A DNA stretch of 64,000 bases from Enoplosus armatus (GCF_043641665.1 NC_092201.1:167501-231500); one strand, 5' to 3'; counted from the first letter of the stretch, positions 26,401 to 36,854 are shown. Program-made: numbers and translations. The notes: generated by a model not told the origin, from the letters alone.

Positions 26401-27818
26401 ATCATCGTATCATAATGTCAGATTATCATGTTCATGTGTTAACTTTAAACAGCTGTCTGTCTGTAGTGAGAACTAACTCACGAAATGTTTTAGAACTCAT
26501 AAAGTCTTTTGTCTTCATTTGTCTTTTTCTTTGGTTTAAGAAAATGTGTCTTGTTCTGTGTTATTTCAGAGGAGTCTCACCAACAGAGGGCGGCGTGTCT
26601 TTGAGCAGCTGGTAGAACTGACTCAGGTACATCACCATAGACAGAGAGTCCGGTTCTCCTACAGATGACATTTCTTCCACCGTCATCAGAGGAGAAATCC
26701 CAAACTCTCGTTCAGCCACGTTGAAGCCGAGACGAGTGTTTTCTTCCACCGACGACTCATCCAGAGATTCAAAGTCACTGAGGAAGAAGATAAGAAGACA
26801 AGAAGTCAGGAAGACAGGAAAACAAGAAGTCAGGGAGTCAGAGAGACAGGAACACAAGAAGTCTGGAAGTCAGGAAGACAAGAAGACAAGGAGTCAGGAA
26901 GACAAGAAGTCAGGAAGACAAGAAGACAGGAAGTCAGGGAGTCAGGGAGTCCGGAACACATGAAGTCTGGAAGTCAGGAAGACAAGAAGACAAGGAGTCA
27001 GGAAGACAAGAAGTCAGGAAGATAAGAAGAGAAGAAGACAAGAAGACAGGAAGTCAGGGAGTCAGGGAGTCCGGAACACATGAAGTCTGGAAGTCAGGAA
27101 GACAAGAAGACAAGGAGTCAGGAAGATGAGAAGTCAGGAAGTCAGGAAGTCAGGAAGTCAGGAAGACAAGAAGACAAGAAGACAAGAAGACAAGAAGTCC
27201 GGGAGTCAGGGAGACAGGAACACATGAAGTCTGGAAGTCAGGAAGACAAGAAGACAAGGAGTCAGGAAGACAGGAAGACAAGAAGACAAGAAGTCAGGAA
27301 GACAGGAAGTCAAATATTGACTTCATATAAAATGTGTCCTGTATCAGTTCTGGCATTTGAATATTTTTGTTATCTTATAATCAGCTGATTATTGTCAGTT
27401 TTACATCAGATCAGGTCGATATCGATGAATCAGGGCGCAGAGAGCAAGGCCACTCTTCCAGGAAGTAGTCAGGTCGCTAACGGCAACGCCACGGTAACCA
27501 CAAGTCTGCTCCTGACACCAAATCAACAGTTTGTTGGACTGAGAGATTGAACCTATCAGAGAGGACGAGACATGCAACCAATCACATCGCAGATAATTAA
27601 ACTAAACTGTGAGTCTTAACATTTCACTGGAAGATGAACTGAACTCACCCTGTCTGATGAATCTCGGTGACGGCAGACGGATGACGTCACCACAGTCTGT
27701 GTTAAGCCCCGCTTCCTCTCCTGTGTCCACCAGGTGTCTCACCTAAAGGAAAAAAGTCTACTTGTTTCTGTTGTGCCATTGGTCGGCTGTGTGTTAACCT
27801 CATTTTATCAAATCAGAG

Positions 27819-27863
<45 letters not shown>

Positions 27864-28094
27864 CTGAGCAGGTGTGATGAGCAGACGGTTGATGTTCAGG
27901 TATCTTGTTGTTGGATCGACTGTAAACAGACTGAAGTTCTTCTGCAGATTCTCTGGAGTCGTCTGAGGGAGGAGACGGTACGCACTCTCTCTGAGAGACA
28001 GACAGGAGGGAGAAAGACAGACAGAAGACAAAGAGACAGACGCATGTTGTCAGGATAACATGTCATTTTCAGGTGTGTATATATTATTATTGTA

Positions 28095-28175
<81 letters not shown>

Positions 28176-31100
28176 GTATTAATATACTATTATTGTATAT
28201 CATATTATATATATTGACCTGTCTGCCAGGACGTCTAGAGGAGCTCCTCCTTGAGCCCAACTTCGGATCATCCAGGCTGAATCAAGAGCTGCCAGAAACC
28301 CTCGAGCTATTCCTGTTCCCATTGGCCAGAAGGGCTGAGGACAGATAGGAAGACAGACAGAAAGACAGACATCATCATGATCTGATTCAGGAGGATTAAT
28401 GTCTCTTTAATATTGATAATTGATACATGTTTATTTATTTTATTAATGATGTTTCTTCAAATGATGTTTCCTCTTCTGTGGTTTCTGTTTTTACTGAACT
28501 TTCAATAAAGGACAATGAACACTGAACTTTAACCTGTCTGTCTCTCAACCTGTCTCACTTCCAGCAAGCCTGTCTCACCCCCAGCAGACACCTGCCTCAC
28601 CCCCAGCATACACCTGCCTCACCCCCAGCATACACCTGCCTCACCTCCAGCAGACACCTGCCTCACCTCCAGCAGACTATCTCCCACCAGTGTGAGCAGC
28701 AGCTGGTGTCCGTGGCATTGGCGAACCATGGCAGCGTTCTCGGATGCATACATGCAGGTGAAGTCAAACATGGCGACGTCCGGCTGACCGTAGTGATTGA
28801 TGGCGAAGTCCAGAGATGGCAGCTGATGATTGGTGGAGAAGTCGGCTGCCTCGCGGGCGTACGCCTGCAATGCATTCTGATCCATGTTCCCCCGAGAGAG
28901 AAGCTGCGCAGTGTCTGCAAAGTCCTGATGGAGGAAGAACGTTTCTATTATCTCTGGGGTGTTTTTGGGGTGTTTTGACTCGGCTTGTCTCGTCTGGCCA
29001 GTACTGTGTTGTTCAAGTGTGTATCCAGGTGTGTAATCTCACCTGTATAATGACTCCTTTCTCCAACAGACTCTGTTTTTTTGCCGTCATCACAAAGTAG
29101 TGAGTGTCATCTTTGTAGTACACAATGTTCTCCAGATCAATCCCTGAAAGATTCAGATGTCAGAACATGGTGAGGTCAAATGTTCCACTTTATGAAGAAT
29201 AACAGTCTCATAATGACTTTTATTAAATTTCTGGTCATCAGCACATTAAACCAGATATGATTTGATCAATGTTCATACCAGTTTCCTGTCGCAGTTCCTG
29301 GAAGAACCTCTGGTTGAAGATGAAAGCCACTCCGCTGATCTCCTCCACTTTGGCCTCAGCTGTGGTGTTTCTGTTTTTAAAGTTTGCTGTGATGGCGATG
29401 GCCAACTTCCCCCTGAACTCTTTACGCCTGAAACCTGTTCAAACAGTTAAAGAGAGATTAGAGCCACTGTCAATCAAAACAATCAAAGATTTTAAGAATG
29501 AAAAAGCAGCTTGTCAGGCTCAGCTCTACATCGTCAGACTGGGCTGTATTCTGGGCATGTGAGCATGCTGAAATGCTAATGCTAGCATGTGAGAACACTG
29601 GTTAGCATTCATTTTAAATTACAACGGAGTCTGACTGAAATTCAGACTCAGTTGCACTTTGTAGTCTGTACTTCACTTCAGTCTGAAGGAGAAGTCAGAC
29701 ACGGCTCTCAAGTCCTCATTCAATTTTCATCAGTCTAAGCTGGCCTTGATGTATTCAGGCTGAGCTAAATACATGTTAACATGTTTACTGATATCTGCCG
29801 TTTAAGATGTAGCTCACATTTAGCATGTTAGCAAGCTGACACAAATCACTGAACTTCCATGTGATGGAGGACTCAGTCTCAGTGTGTTGGACTCTGCTGT
29901 ACTTTTTAGGCTGTACTTTACTTTAGTCTGAAGAAAATCTCAGATTTAGTTTAGTCAAATTTAGCTCTGCATTTTCAGACTTGACTCAACTTGAATCAGA
30001 CTCATCTGTCTTTTTAATCGGTACTTTACTTTGAGTCAAAAGGAGGACTCAGCTGTACACTGTCAAACTTAGATCACCTGTCATCAAACTAAACTGGAGA
30101 TTTGTCAAACTCAGCTGTACTTTACTTAATTACCTACTCTACCTTTTATAGAGGACTCAGCTCCACACTGCCAGAATTTAACTTTGATCAGTCTGAGCTG
30201 GACTTGGTCAGACACAGCTAAACATAGGCTCAGCTGTACTCTGGCCAGTCTGAAGGGGGAGCTGGCCGTCAGACAGCAGTTGAGTCTTTCTTAGTCTTTC
30301 TAGAGTCTCTTAATCTTAGTCTTAGTCTTTCATCAGACTAAGCTGGACTTCAGACTGTCGAAGTACCTGGAAGTGTATTCCTGCGTCCATCTGCTCCGAT
30401 GATGACATCAAACTCCAGCTGATTAAGAGAGTGAGACTTTGGACTCACCTCCATCCTCCAGCCCACCTCTGCCCAGGTAGACAGGTGCACAGGTAGACAA
30501 GTGCACAGAACAAAGATAGATCATTAGTAAGCTTGGACTCACACTTACTTACTTCCACTTCCACAGACACTTCTATACTTATACTACTATTCTATATCAG
30601 CTGACACTTGAGTCTTATTCTTCAACTGACAGTTCGACAACTTTCAGATCTTACACTTCAACTGATCTCAAAAGACTACAAGAGAACTAAGTAACTGCTG
30701 ACAGTGTGTACCAACTGACACTGTGCACACACTTGGACTGTCTTCGGTGGTTCCACTTCGCTGAAATGTCCACTTCTTTTCCACTTATACATAAACGGAC
30801 ACTTCACCTGCCTTCATCTCTTGCTGTTCAGCTGACACTTTAACTGCGGTAACCACTTCTACGTCACCTGACATCTCAGCTGCTTTCATCTCATAAGGTG
30901 CTTTCAGGCAGAACAGTTACCGCTGTGTTTCCGTTGTTTTCAATGGAAACGCCAGTGATTACATTTACATCACATTACAGACTCGTAAAACATTTGATTT
31001 GATTGACTTGACTTGAAGTAATCAAGTAATTGAATGCACATCAATTTCCTTCAGAAAAGTGTTAATCAATCATAGAAACCAGCCTATTTATTAAAATAAC

Positions 31101-32013
31101 TCCAGTTCTCACTGTGTCTGTGCTGATCTTCTGGCGGCTCCACCAGGTTTTTATACTCGACATTGACATGGACTTCGACCCCCAGCAGTAAGGCGACCTT
31201 TAGCAGGACCAGCTGCAGCTGACGGATACCTACAGACAGGAAAGAGGTGGTGCTGATTGGAGGATCCAGCTGTTCTGATCAGACAGGAGTAATGGATCAC
31301 AGACTCACTGATGTGGTCAATGGAGCCTGCGCAGAACTTTCCATAAAACTTTTTGGCCCCGAGGCCCCGCAGGTCATGGATGGTGAAGGGCCACAGGTGG
31401 AGCACGTTGTTCCTGGAGAAGGAGTCTCTCTTCTCCAGCAGCACCACTCGAGCTCCCATGAAACTCAGCTCCACCGCCGTCCTCAGACCACAGGGCCCAG
31501 CCCCAATGATCACACACTGACCAATCAGAGAGAGAGAGAAGACACACCTTAAACAGCTTCTGTTTACATTTGTTTTATATTGACAGTCAATGTGACAATT
31601 AGCCTTGAAAGAGTAACTTAGCAGCAGGCTTATAAAGCTGTGTTTCAATGACACCTATAACCACACCCAACAGTGACATCACAGTGTACGACACACCGTG
31701 GAGTACATAAAAACATCACTGCAAGACTACATTTAGATAAAGAGCATACCGTGGTGTTTTCGCAGACTAGGGCCCTCTGGTACTCCTGCTGACTGGCCCT
31801 TCGGTCCAGTTTGGCCCACAGAGCATTGGCCCTCCAGTAGTTGAGTCGGTGTTTGATTTGTCGGTACAGCGGCCTCTCTGTGGCGCTCTGGTCCAGCTGC
31901 AGATGTTCACACAGCTGGTTGAAGGACCAAAGCGCTGCCCTGCAGGTCGACGCAGACACAAAGTCATCAAAAAGCTCCTGAGCTCGGCATTCTGGGTACG
32001 ACTCGTCTCCCAT
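9877..32013 (-). CDS. mical3: MICAL3: actin-oxidising flavoprotein monooxygenase with CH, LIM and bMERB domains, 33 coding exons
   Basis: MICALs use FAD and NADPH to oxidise actin methionines; MICAL3 also binds Rab8-type GTPases through its C-terminal bMERB coiled coil in vesicle fusion. Coding exons in transcript order: 31750-32013, 31309-31516, 31113-31229, 30367-30468, 29279-29434, 29043-29143, 28667-28924, 28219-28334, 27864-27990, 27649-27742, 27405-27552, 26581-26777, 26265-26365, 25397-25459, 24666-24845, 24008-24073, 23221-23304, 21507-21666, 20060-20139, 19666-19738, 19342-19516, 18807-18979, 16169-16237, 15195-15839, 15025-15113, 14209-14277, 13415-13465, 13055-13300, 12443-12536, 11760-11810, 11184-11283, 10993-11066, 9877-10061. 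They sum to 1572 codons. Motifs: [37 protein letters not shown] block [27 protein letters not shown]...CFQC...[17 protein letters not shown] before bMERB. ATG at 32013 has a GCCATGG context. MICAL3, not MICAL1/2, by the CH exon, PERIELENY and SVFSG. It is shorter than human MICAL3 (~2000 residues). The mical3a/b paralogue is not decided. Confidence 0.96.
10236..10758 (-). mobile_element. 5'-truncated L2 LINE 3' end (copy C)
   Basis: Matches the last ~520 bp of LINE copies A and B: TTTATATAACGCCAAATCAC, the hairpin-like GAGCAGGTCTAGACC segment, a GA-rich tract (10470-10530) and the CAACCTGCGAGACGACAAAGC block, where similarity stops. No coding sequence remains. It lies in the mical3 intron between the last two exons. 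Confidence 0.9.
10764..12662. repeat. Two short duplicated segments in mical3 3' introns
   Basis: First pair: 10764-10797 and 12628-12662, both CTTTYAACCRCATCTCATAG-type. Second pair: 10829-10882 and 11381-11433, about 53 bp starting GTATGTCTAGTGGAGGTCAG with a few mismatches. The second lies beside TATAGTA-rich DNA (11320-11480). They look like pieces of an unrecognised interspersed repeat or local duplications. Confidence 0.6.
12060..12375 (-). mobile_element. Decayed LINE reverse transcriptase fragment
   Basis: In shifting minus-strand frames the sequence spells [17 protein letters not shown], then [11 protein letters not shown] and a [13 protein letters not shown] block. These are RT motifs B and C plus the following FKYLG block. 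At least one frameshift lies between motif B and YADD. It sits in a mical3 intron and is unlike the L2 copies in detail. Confidence 0.75.
13545..13855. repeat. Degenerate CAAGTC/GAGACAAG tandem array
   Basis: Repeated CAAGTCTCAAGTCAGT and TTGAGACAAGTCCAAG units of roughly 22-26 bp with much divergence, in a mical3 intron. It opens spurious frames on both strands. Confidence 0.65.
14320..15000. other. mical3 intron, unresolved sequence, possible repeat
   Basis: No exon is supported between 14277 and 15025. Open frames on both strands (14410-14650, 14737-14958) have no family signature. The part near 14805-14950 has the look of a fish interspersed repeat, but I cannot name it. Confidence 0.3.
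16255..18776. repeat. 2.5 kb CA-rich higher-order tandem repeat filling a mical3 intron
   Basis: Built from (CA)n runs punctuated by ACACGTTACAACA, ACATGTTACAACA, ATGCGTTACAACACGCTAC and similar short blocks. Longer modules recur: a block with GCACACACTGTGTGTGC followed by a CATGTTACAAC run and CACAACATGTCACAACA appears near 16675, 17720 and 18085, and the short inverted repeat also near 17041. All three plus frames are open for more than 800 codons only because TAA, TAG and TGA cannot be formed by these units. The array begins about 20 bases before the exon 16169-16237 acceptor side and ends about 30 bases from exon 18807-18979. Confidence 0.95.
20395..20422. repeat. (CA)n microsatellite
   Basis: Uninterrupted CA run in the mical3 intron upstream, in sense direction, of exon 20060-20139. 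Confidence 0.9.
21885..22790 (+). mobile_element. Decayed non-LTR retrotransposon fragment
   Basis: Broken plus-strand frames spell [31 protein letters not shown] (RT motif A with Asp), [18 protein letters not shown] (motif C, FADD) and [19 protein letters not shown]...GLSHRD with [10 protein letters not shown], a C-terminal block common in one fish LINE group. Large internal deletions join motif A almost directly to motif C. The CATCCATCCATTT start resembles the 3' region of fish LINE/SINE elements, so this may be nested copies. Family not assigned. Confidence 0.8.
23460..23635. repeat. ~14-15-bp minisatellite
   Basis: About 11 copies of units like AGGACGAAGATAG, AGGACGAAAATAG and AGGACGCAGATAG in a mical3 intron. 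Confidence 0.85.
25235..25345. repeat. Interspersed repeat fragment (TATAGCGCTTT ... CACACACCGATGG)
   Basis: It shares CATTCACACACCGATGG and GACCAAGCTGCCATGCA with a second copy at 46085-46235, including the following TCTCCATCNGGAGCAAC. It is a common fish-type repeat; class uncertain. In a mical3 intron. Confidence 0.65.
26780..27312. repeat. AGTCAGGAAGACAAGA minisatellite, ~530 bp
   Basis: Units of 8-10 bp (AGTCAGGA, AGACAAGA, AGTCAGGG) are arranged into longer repeats of about 110-125 bp, each with a CACATGAAGTCTGGAAGTC block (near 26955, 27077, 27220). It begins right beside the acceptor side of exon 26581-26777. Open plus frames here (Lys/Gln/Glu/Ser-rich) are low-complexity artefacts. 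Confidence 0.9.
28098..28170. repeat. (TA)n microsatellite
   Basis: About 36 TA dinucleotides between mical3 exons 27864-27990 and 28219-28334. Likely length-variable. Confidence 0.95.
28565..28670 (-). repeat. mical3: 22-bp tandem array carrying repeated 5' splice sites
   Basis: Read on the gene strand, the end of exon 28667-28924 (CTGGAG, then GTGAGGCAG) is followed by further copies of the same 22-bp unit. The GT dinucleotides sit opposite plus positions 28665, 28643, 28621, 28599 and 28577, exactly 22 bp apart, each preceded by GGAG or GGGG. The exon border was placed at the first copy because it keeps phase with the next exon. Confidence 0.85.
29630..30345. repeat. Degenerate tandem-like array of TCAGNCTGAGCTGGACTT segments
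   Basis: Recurring blocks such as GGACTCAGCTGTACT, TCAGTCTGAGCTGGACTT and ACTTTACTTTAGTCTGA in a mical3 intron, spaced irregularly and strongly diverged. TTAGCATGTTAGCA-type segments lie nearby (29580, 29820). Confidence 0.5.
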
Positions 32014-32116
32014 GGCGACCCCGGAGGCTGCAGGGCACCATGGGAAGGGTGTCACCTGCTGATGATGTCACTGACAGACTCCAGCTCGGCTTGTGACGTC
32101 TGAGAGAAGATTCACC
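32014..32116 (-). other. mical3: mical3 5'UTR part of first coding exon
   Basis: The acceptor is at 32117-32118 (TTTCAG on the minus strand). It contains an ATG 28 bases upstream of the chosen start, out of frame with it and in weaker context. The MGDESYP start is preferred because of its Kozak match and its position relative to other MICAL N-termini. Confidence 0.7.
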
Positions 32117-34125
32117 CTGAAACACAAATATTGAACACATTTAGACATTTTGGCTTCTGAGCCCTAAAATTAAGTCATGTCTAAAATGATTCTTAATTAA
32201 AAAGTGCTGCTGAAGTAAAGTAGCTAACTAGTAAAAATAACTATGTTACTCATGTGCTGAATGTTTACTGTTGTTTGGATGATTCAGGCTAGAATATAGT
32301 TTGATCATACAGGTTTTATTTTATTTCCGCTGGTCTGTAATCAGTGTTGGTTCATTAGGTAATTTTCAAGTTTTAATGGATTTATAAACTGAAACTTGAA
32401 CCCACTTCTGAGGTACTTCTGTGGTACTTTTTACTGCTCGACATTTACTTTCTTTTCAGATTAAGATTCTACATTAAACAACATATAGTGCACAGTTAAC
32501 AATTGAACTACCCAACAGTATAAAGTAGTTCAAATGTAGCTCCATGTTGACATTAAAATGCTGCTTTCACAATATTCCAGTAATATATATAATATATATG
32601 TGACACTCTGATTGGGTCTCTAACAGTGTGACAGGGAGTGAAGCTGCTGGATGAAGTCCAGACGTCCTGCTGAGAAGGCAGGAAAGACTTCAGCATGGAG
32701 ACAGACTCACTGCTGATACTGTGTCAATCACTTCTGTCCACAGCGACATTGATTTTTGTGTTGAGTCTTGTACTTCAAAAGAAATATGAAGTACTTTTAC
32801 TTTTTGTTATTAATTGAATATGTCCATTTTTTGATACTTTATACTTCTACATTTAAGAAGGAAATATTGTACTTTCTTCTGCTGAGATTCATTTGTCAGT
32901 TGTAGTTATTAGTTATGATTTTATATATAAAACATATCAACTGACAAAATATTATGCTTATTATTGGTAGTATTTACTTTTGATACAAGTACATTTCGAT
33001 GACAATACTTCTATACTTGTATACTACTGAATTAACATTTTGAACGCATGAGCTTTACTTGTAACTTTTTCTTGTACATTGTGGTGTTGTGATCAGAGAG
33101 CCTGCAGGACTACAGGACCTGTGAAATAAAGTTTAATCAAAACATCTGAACAGGTCATTCAGTCTAATCTTCGGTCTTCAGCATTTTAAATATCATTCAG
33201 TCCAAAGCTGTGTTCAACAACAAGTTAAGCACTCAGGGCACTCGGACCACAAAGCAGCCTTGAGTTGAATTACTCTTGAAACAAACATGTTGAAATTATT
33301 TCACTACTTTTATGTGTTTGTTTTGCTTCTTAACATGTAGCTGCTGCTTTAAACATCACACAGTGGCATAATGATGTCACTGTGTCCAGGTCACATGATC
33401 GACATGTTTATCTGAGGGACTGTGTGTGCGCGCGCGCGCAGAGTGAATCAGTGAGTGTGAATAGAAACAAAGAGGTTCATACAGAACAGATCCATCTGTA
33501 CCAAGCACCAACACACGCACGCACATGCACACACTGAAAGAAAACATCCTGGAGAGAACTCTGTAATTTGGTGCTAATAATTTACAGATGTACTAATAAT
33601 AGTAATTTGGTAATAAAGACAATTGGTTCACTTCCAGTTAATTAACATTAAAAAACATGACATTTTGTCTGAAGTCCAACTCATAAAGACCAAAATCCGA
33701 ACAAATCATTTACTTTGACATTAAAGTAACTCAGGCAAATAAAACAAACCAATAATAGACATTAAACGTCACAAATGAAACACAATACAAATGCTACAAA
33801 TATGAGGCAGCAGTATGAATATTTACATGTTCTTCATATATATTTAAAAATCAGATCAAACTTCATAGAATCCGTCATTAATGTATTCCGAAAAATTTGC
33901 CGTTTCTGACTCTAAAGGTCGAAAACAAAGCAATCAAATGTGACGTGCAGGTAGAAGAGACACCCGTCTGCTAATAAACACACCTGCAACCGCTCTGTGT
34001 CTGTTCAACACTCAGTACACTGATACACTCTTTTTACAACTGAAGTTTCATGTTTTGCTGCTGCAACACACACACACTTATAATGTTCAGATGTAAATGT
34101 GTTAAATGAATCAGTGTGTACTCAC
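32117..34125. other. mical3 intron 1, no other gene seen
   Basis: AT-rich, with stops in all frames. It includes a short (CG/CA)n stretch at 33427-33441 (GCGCGCGCGCGC). I see no exon or named repeat here. Confidence 0.5.
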
Positions 34126-34230
34126 GTCTCACAGAGCGGCACTCCATCTTCAGCTGCTGCCAGTGAACGTCTAAATCCACTTTAATCACACACAGACACC
34201 CAAGCACACGCACACACACATGGTGTCTGA
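34126..34230 (-). other. mical3: Candidate mical3 non-coding first exon
   Basis: A strong donor (AGAC then GTGAGT on the minus strand, border at 34126) lies 2 kb upstream of the coding exon acceptor. Spliced to the next exon, an ATG at about 34150 opens a tiny upstream ORF (MECRSVRR-stop). A GC box (CCCCGCCCCC, 34261-34270) lies just upstream, so the start of transcription is probably near 34230. Not proven without transcript data. Confidence 0.5.
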
Positions 34231-34544
34231 GGTCAGGGGGCGGGGTCAGTGAAGACCAGGCCCCGCCCCCTGAGAACAGACAGTAATCTGTAATCTGAGT
34301 GTGTCTGAGTTTACGAGATTAACAAGATTAACAAGAGTTCAGGAGCCAGAGATCACCTTCATCATCATCATCATCATAGTCGACAGACACAGCAGCGCCA
34401 CCATCAGGCTGTCAGATTTATTACAGTCAGAAACTTATTGGTTCTTGACTAAAAAGTTTGTCCTGATGGTGGTGCCAGATGAAACGTGATGTTCCCTGAA
34501 TAAAAGGGTTTATTTTTAGCCTCACTAGCTGCTTGGCTCTAAGG

Positions 34545-34935
34545 AGGATGAAGTTGTTCAGTCCCCCAGTTAAAGCATCTCAACAACTGTTGGATGGACT
34601 GTGATGAGATGTGGTTCAGACCTTCATGGTCCCCTCAGGATGAACTGTAATAACTCTGGTGATCCTCTGACTCTTCATCTAGCGCCATCATCAGGCCAAC
34701 ATGTTCATGTGTCCAATACTTTGGTTTATGACCAAATACCTGCAGAGCTGATGACATTCATCAGCATCAGCTGGACTCTGTGTTTACTGACAGTTAGCTA
34801 ATATTAGCATGCTAACACACTAAACTAAGATGGTGAACATGGTAAATATTATACCTGCTGAACATCAGCATTTGAGCATTGTCATTGTGAGCATTTAGCC
34901 GTGTCTCGGTACAGCCTCAAAGAGCTGCTGTCAGT
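34545..34935 (+). repeat. Fish interspersed repeat with TTAGCATGCTAACA end
   Basis: Contains CTAGCGCCATCATCAGGCCA, ACTTTGGTTTATGACCAAAT, ATTAGCATGCTAACAC and AACATGGTAAATATTATACC, a sequence I recognise as widespread in percomorph genomes, probably a non-autonomous DNA element. The identification comes from memory of the repeat, not from a search. Confidence 0.6.
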
Positions 34936-35188
34936 CTGGTTTCATATTAATCCACTTATTAGAACCTCGCCAGTCCTGATCCACAAACCAGCAGATGTTT
35001 CAAAATGAACCGAGTTAAAAAACATTATATTCTTGTGCTGTAATGAACATTTCTTTAAGTTCTGAACATCTCAGAACTTATTTTTATTAACAGTTATTGT
35101 TAAACGGAACGAGCGGAAAGATACTTTAAAATTGAGAGATCTGCTTTTTCTCTGTGAGAATTCAAATAATGCTGCTCCCTCTTCTGGC

Positions 35189-36001
35189 TAGTGGTGGGCG
35201 GATCGATCCAAATATCGATAATATCGATACCAACGTTGGTATCGATATTGATCGATACCAGTGTAATGAGATTGATACTTTAGTTTCAGTTTCTCTCCTG
35301 TATGCACTGCTGCGGTTTCATCAAAGAGGCGACCTGGCTGCCTGTGTCTGTGTAAGTGCCGCTGATTTCAAGTGCCGCTGCTGCCACAGCGCGGAGCAGG
35401 GACACTTTGCTCCTCCTCCCCCCTCTTGTGTTTTGATGTTGTACCATCACGTGACTCAGCGGCGCCAGGCAAACAAGCGAGCAGGCTCAGCCGCCAGGCC
35501 CGGCCAGCAGCACACACACACACACAAGCAGCACAGAGTCCAGAAATCCAGAAAAGAAGCGCAATGAAGGGAGAAATTTTATTTAATTTTTGTATTGTAG
35601 TTTCTGAACACTATACCTCAAAAAAATAATTTTTTTAATTTGTTCTCGAGTGATAATTTTGTGCACTTTGTTTATTTAAGAAAAAAATCCAGACATGACA
35701 ATGTATGGGGAAAAATTGTTTTGTTACTGTTCTATTATTTCTGAACAAAAACCTTTATTATGAAGTATTTTCTATTTACCTATAAACTTTGCCCAAATTC
35801 TGTCCTGGGTTTTAACTAATTAATAATCCAAAGGAAAAATCACTTAAATGGTCATGAAAATTCATTCAGATTTAGCAATTTGATGATGTATCAACCTTAA
35901 TTATTAAAAAGTATCGGTATCGGTATCAGTATCGGCGATACTGGCCCTGTATTTACTTGGTATCGGATCGATACCAAATCTTGCAGTATCGCACACCACT
36001 A
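35189..36001. mobile_element. Non-autonomous hAT-type DNA transposon, 813 bp, with 8-bp target duplication
   Basis: The ends are inverted: TAGTGGTGGGCG at 35189 and, read inward from 36001, TAGTGGTGTGCG, 11 of 12 matching. It is flanked by perfect 8-bp direct repeats CTTCTGGC (35181-35188 and 36002-36009), the target-site length of hAT elements. Subterminal regions are crowded with ATCGATA motifs at both ends. The interior has no transposase reading frame, only a short Cys-rich open frame (35154-35567) that I treat as chance. Lies between mical3 and svopl. Confidence 0.9.
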
Positions 36002-36009
36002 CTTCTGGC

Positions 36010-36854
36010 TGCTGGTATTTTGGGCTATTTTAATGTATTGCTTTAGAGTGGTCTTATTTATTTTATGGTTTCAGATATTTAAATAGGATGAAATCTTTTA
36101 TCTGAGTATGTGGGAAAAGTTAGTTATGATTTTATAATCACATTTCTGATTGTTTCTGAATTTTGTGACAGTTTGTGTTTTCTGTCTGAAGTTTGTAATT
36201 CAAGTGTTGTTGCTGTTGAGAAGAGAGTTTTAATCTTTATGAGGCTTTCTTGGTTAAATAATAGTTAAATAGAAATATACAGATATTATCATGATAATTA
36301 AACACGTAAGATCTCCAAACAAGTCACATAAATGACTTAAATATCTCTCATTTTAAATACAATTTTTCAACAATAAATGTCCATCTTACTTAGAAATAAA
36401 TGAAACAAAAACAGGATCAGCAGCAGGATCAACTCCTTCACTGCCCTGATTAGTGTTCAATGGTGGTCACTGCAACAATGACAGTGATAAGAATTAAAAA
36501 TGTAACTCATTCTACTTTTAACAGAGATATGTAATTATAATGGTTATAACTGATTATGTGACACCAATAAACTAAAAATATTTGTTTAAATTTCAACACT
36601 CTTGTATTTAATGCAAACTGAAATTAGAAGTAAACCTTTTAACATTTTAATAATGTGATTACTGAAGCTGAAACAGCAGTGTTCTCTGGCTCCAATTAAC
36701 CATCTTTCATTTATAAATTCATAAATTAATTCATTTCAGACAGTTAATGAAGGATCAGGACCAGCTGATATCAGTAATAGTTAATATTTTTACATTACAG
36801 ATGTAACAACAATGGTAAAATGACAAACAGCAACAGACAGTTTGTTTGGAGACG
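36010..36854. other. Intergenic DNA/svopl 3' flank, no gene seen
   Basis: AT-rich sequence with stops in all frames. Part of it must be the svopl 3'UTR, but I could not find a convincing polyadenylation signal on the minus strand close to the stop. Confidence 0.4.

Noticed and set aside
26721..27388. Lys/Gln/Ser/Glu-rich open frames suggesting a repetitive protein
   Set aside because: Translation of the AGTCAGGA/AGACAAGA minisatellite in a mical3 intron; no splice or start context, opposite strand to the gene.
27405..27538. mical3 CH exon starting at the nearer acceptor (border 27538)
   Set aside because: It breaks the reading phase with the previous exon; the acceptor giving a border at 27552 restores it and the total becomes whole codons.
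31645..32055. Alternative upstream start for MICAL3 (frame beginning with GTG at 32055)
   Set aside because: Non-ATG, no Kozak support. The ATG at 32013 has a GCCATGG context and fits MICAL N-termini.
35154..35567. 137-codon Cys/His-containing frame as a possible zinc-finger or transposase piece
   Set aside because: Crosses the end of the hAT element, has no BED-finger spacing or hAT dimerisation motif, and spans the palindrome.
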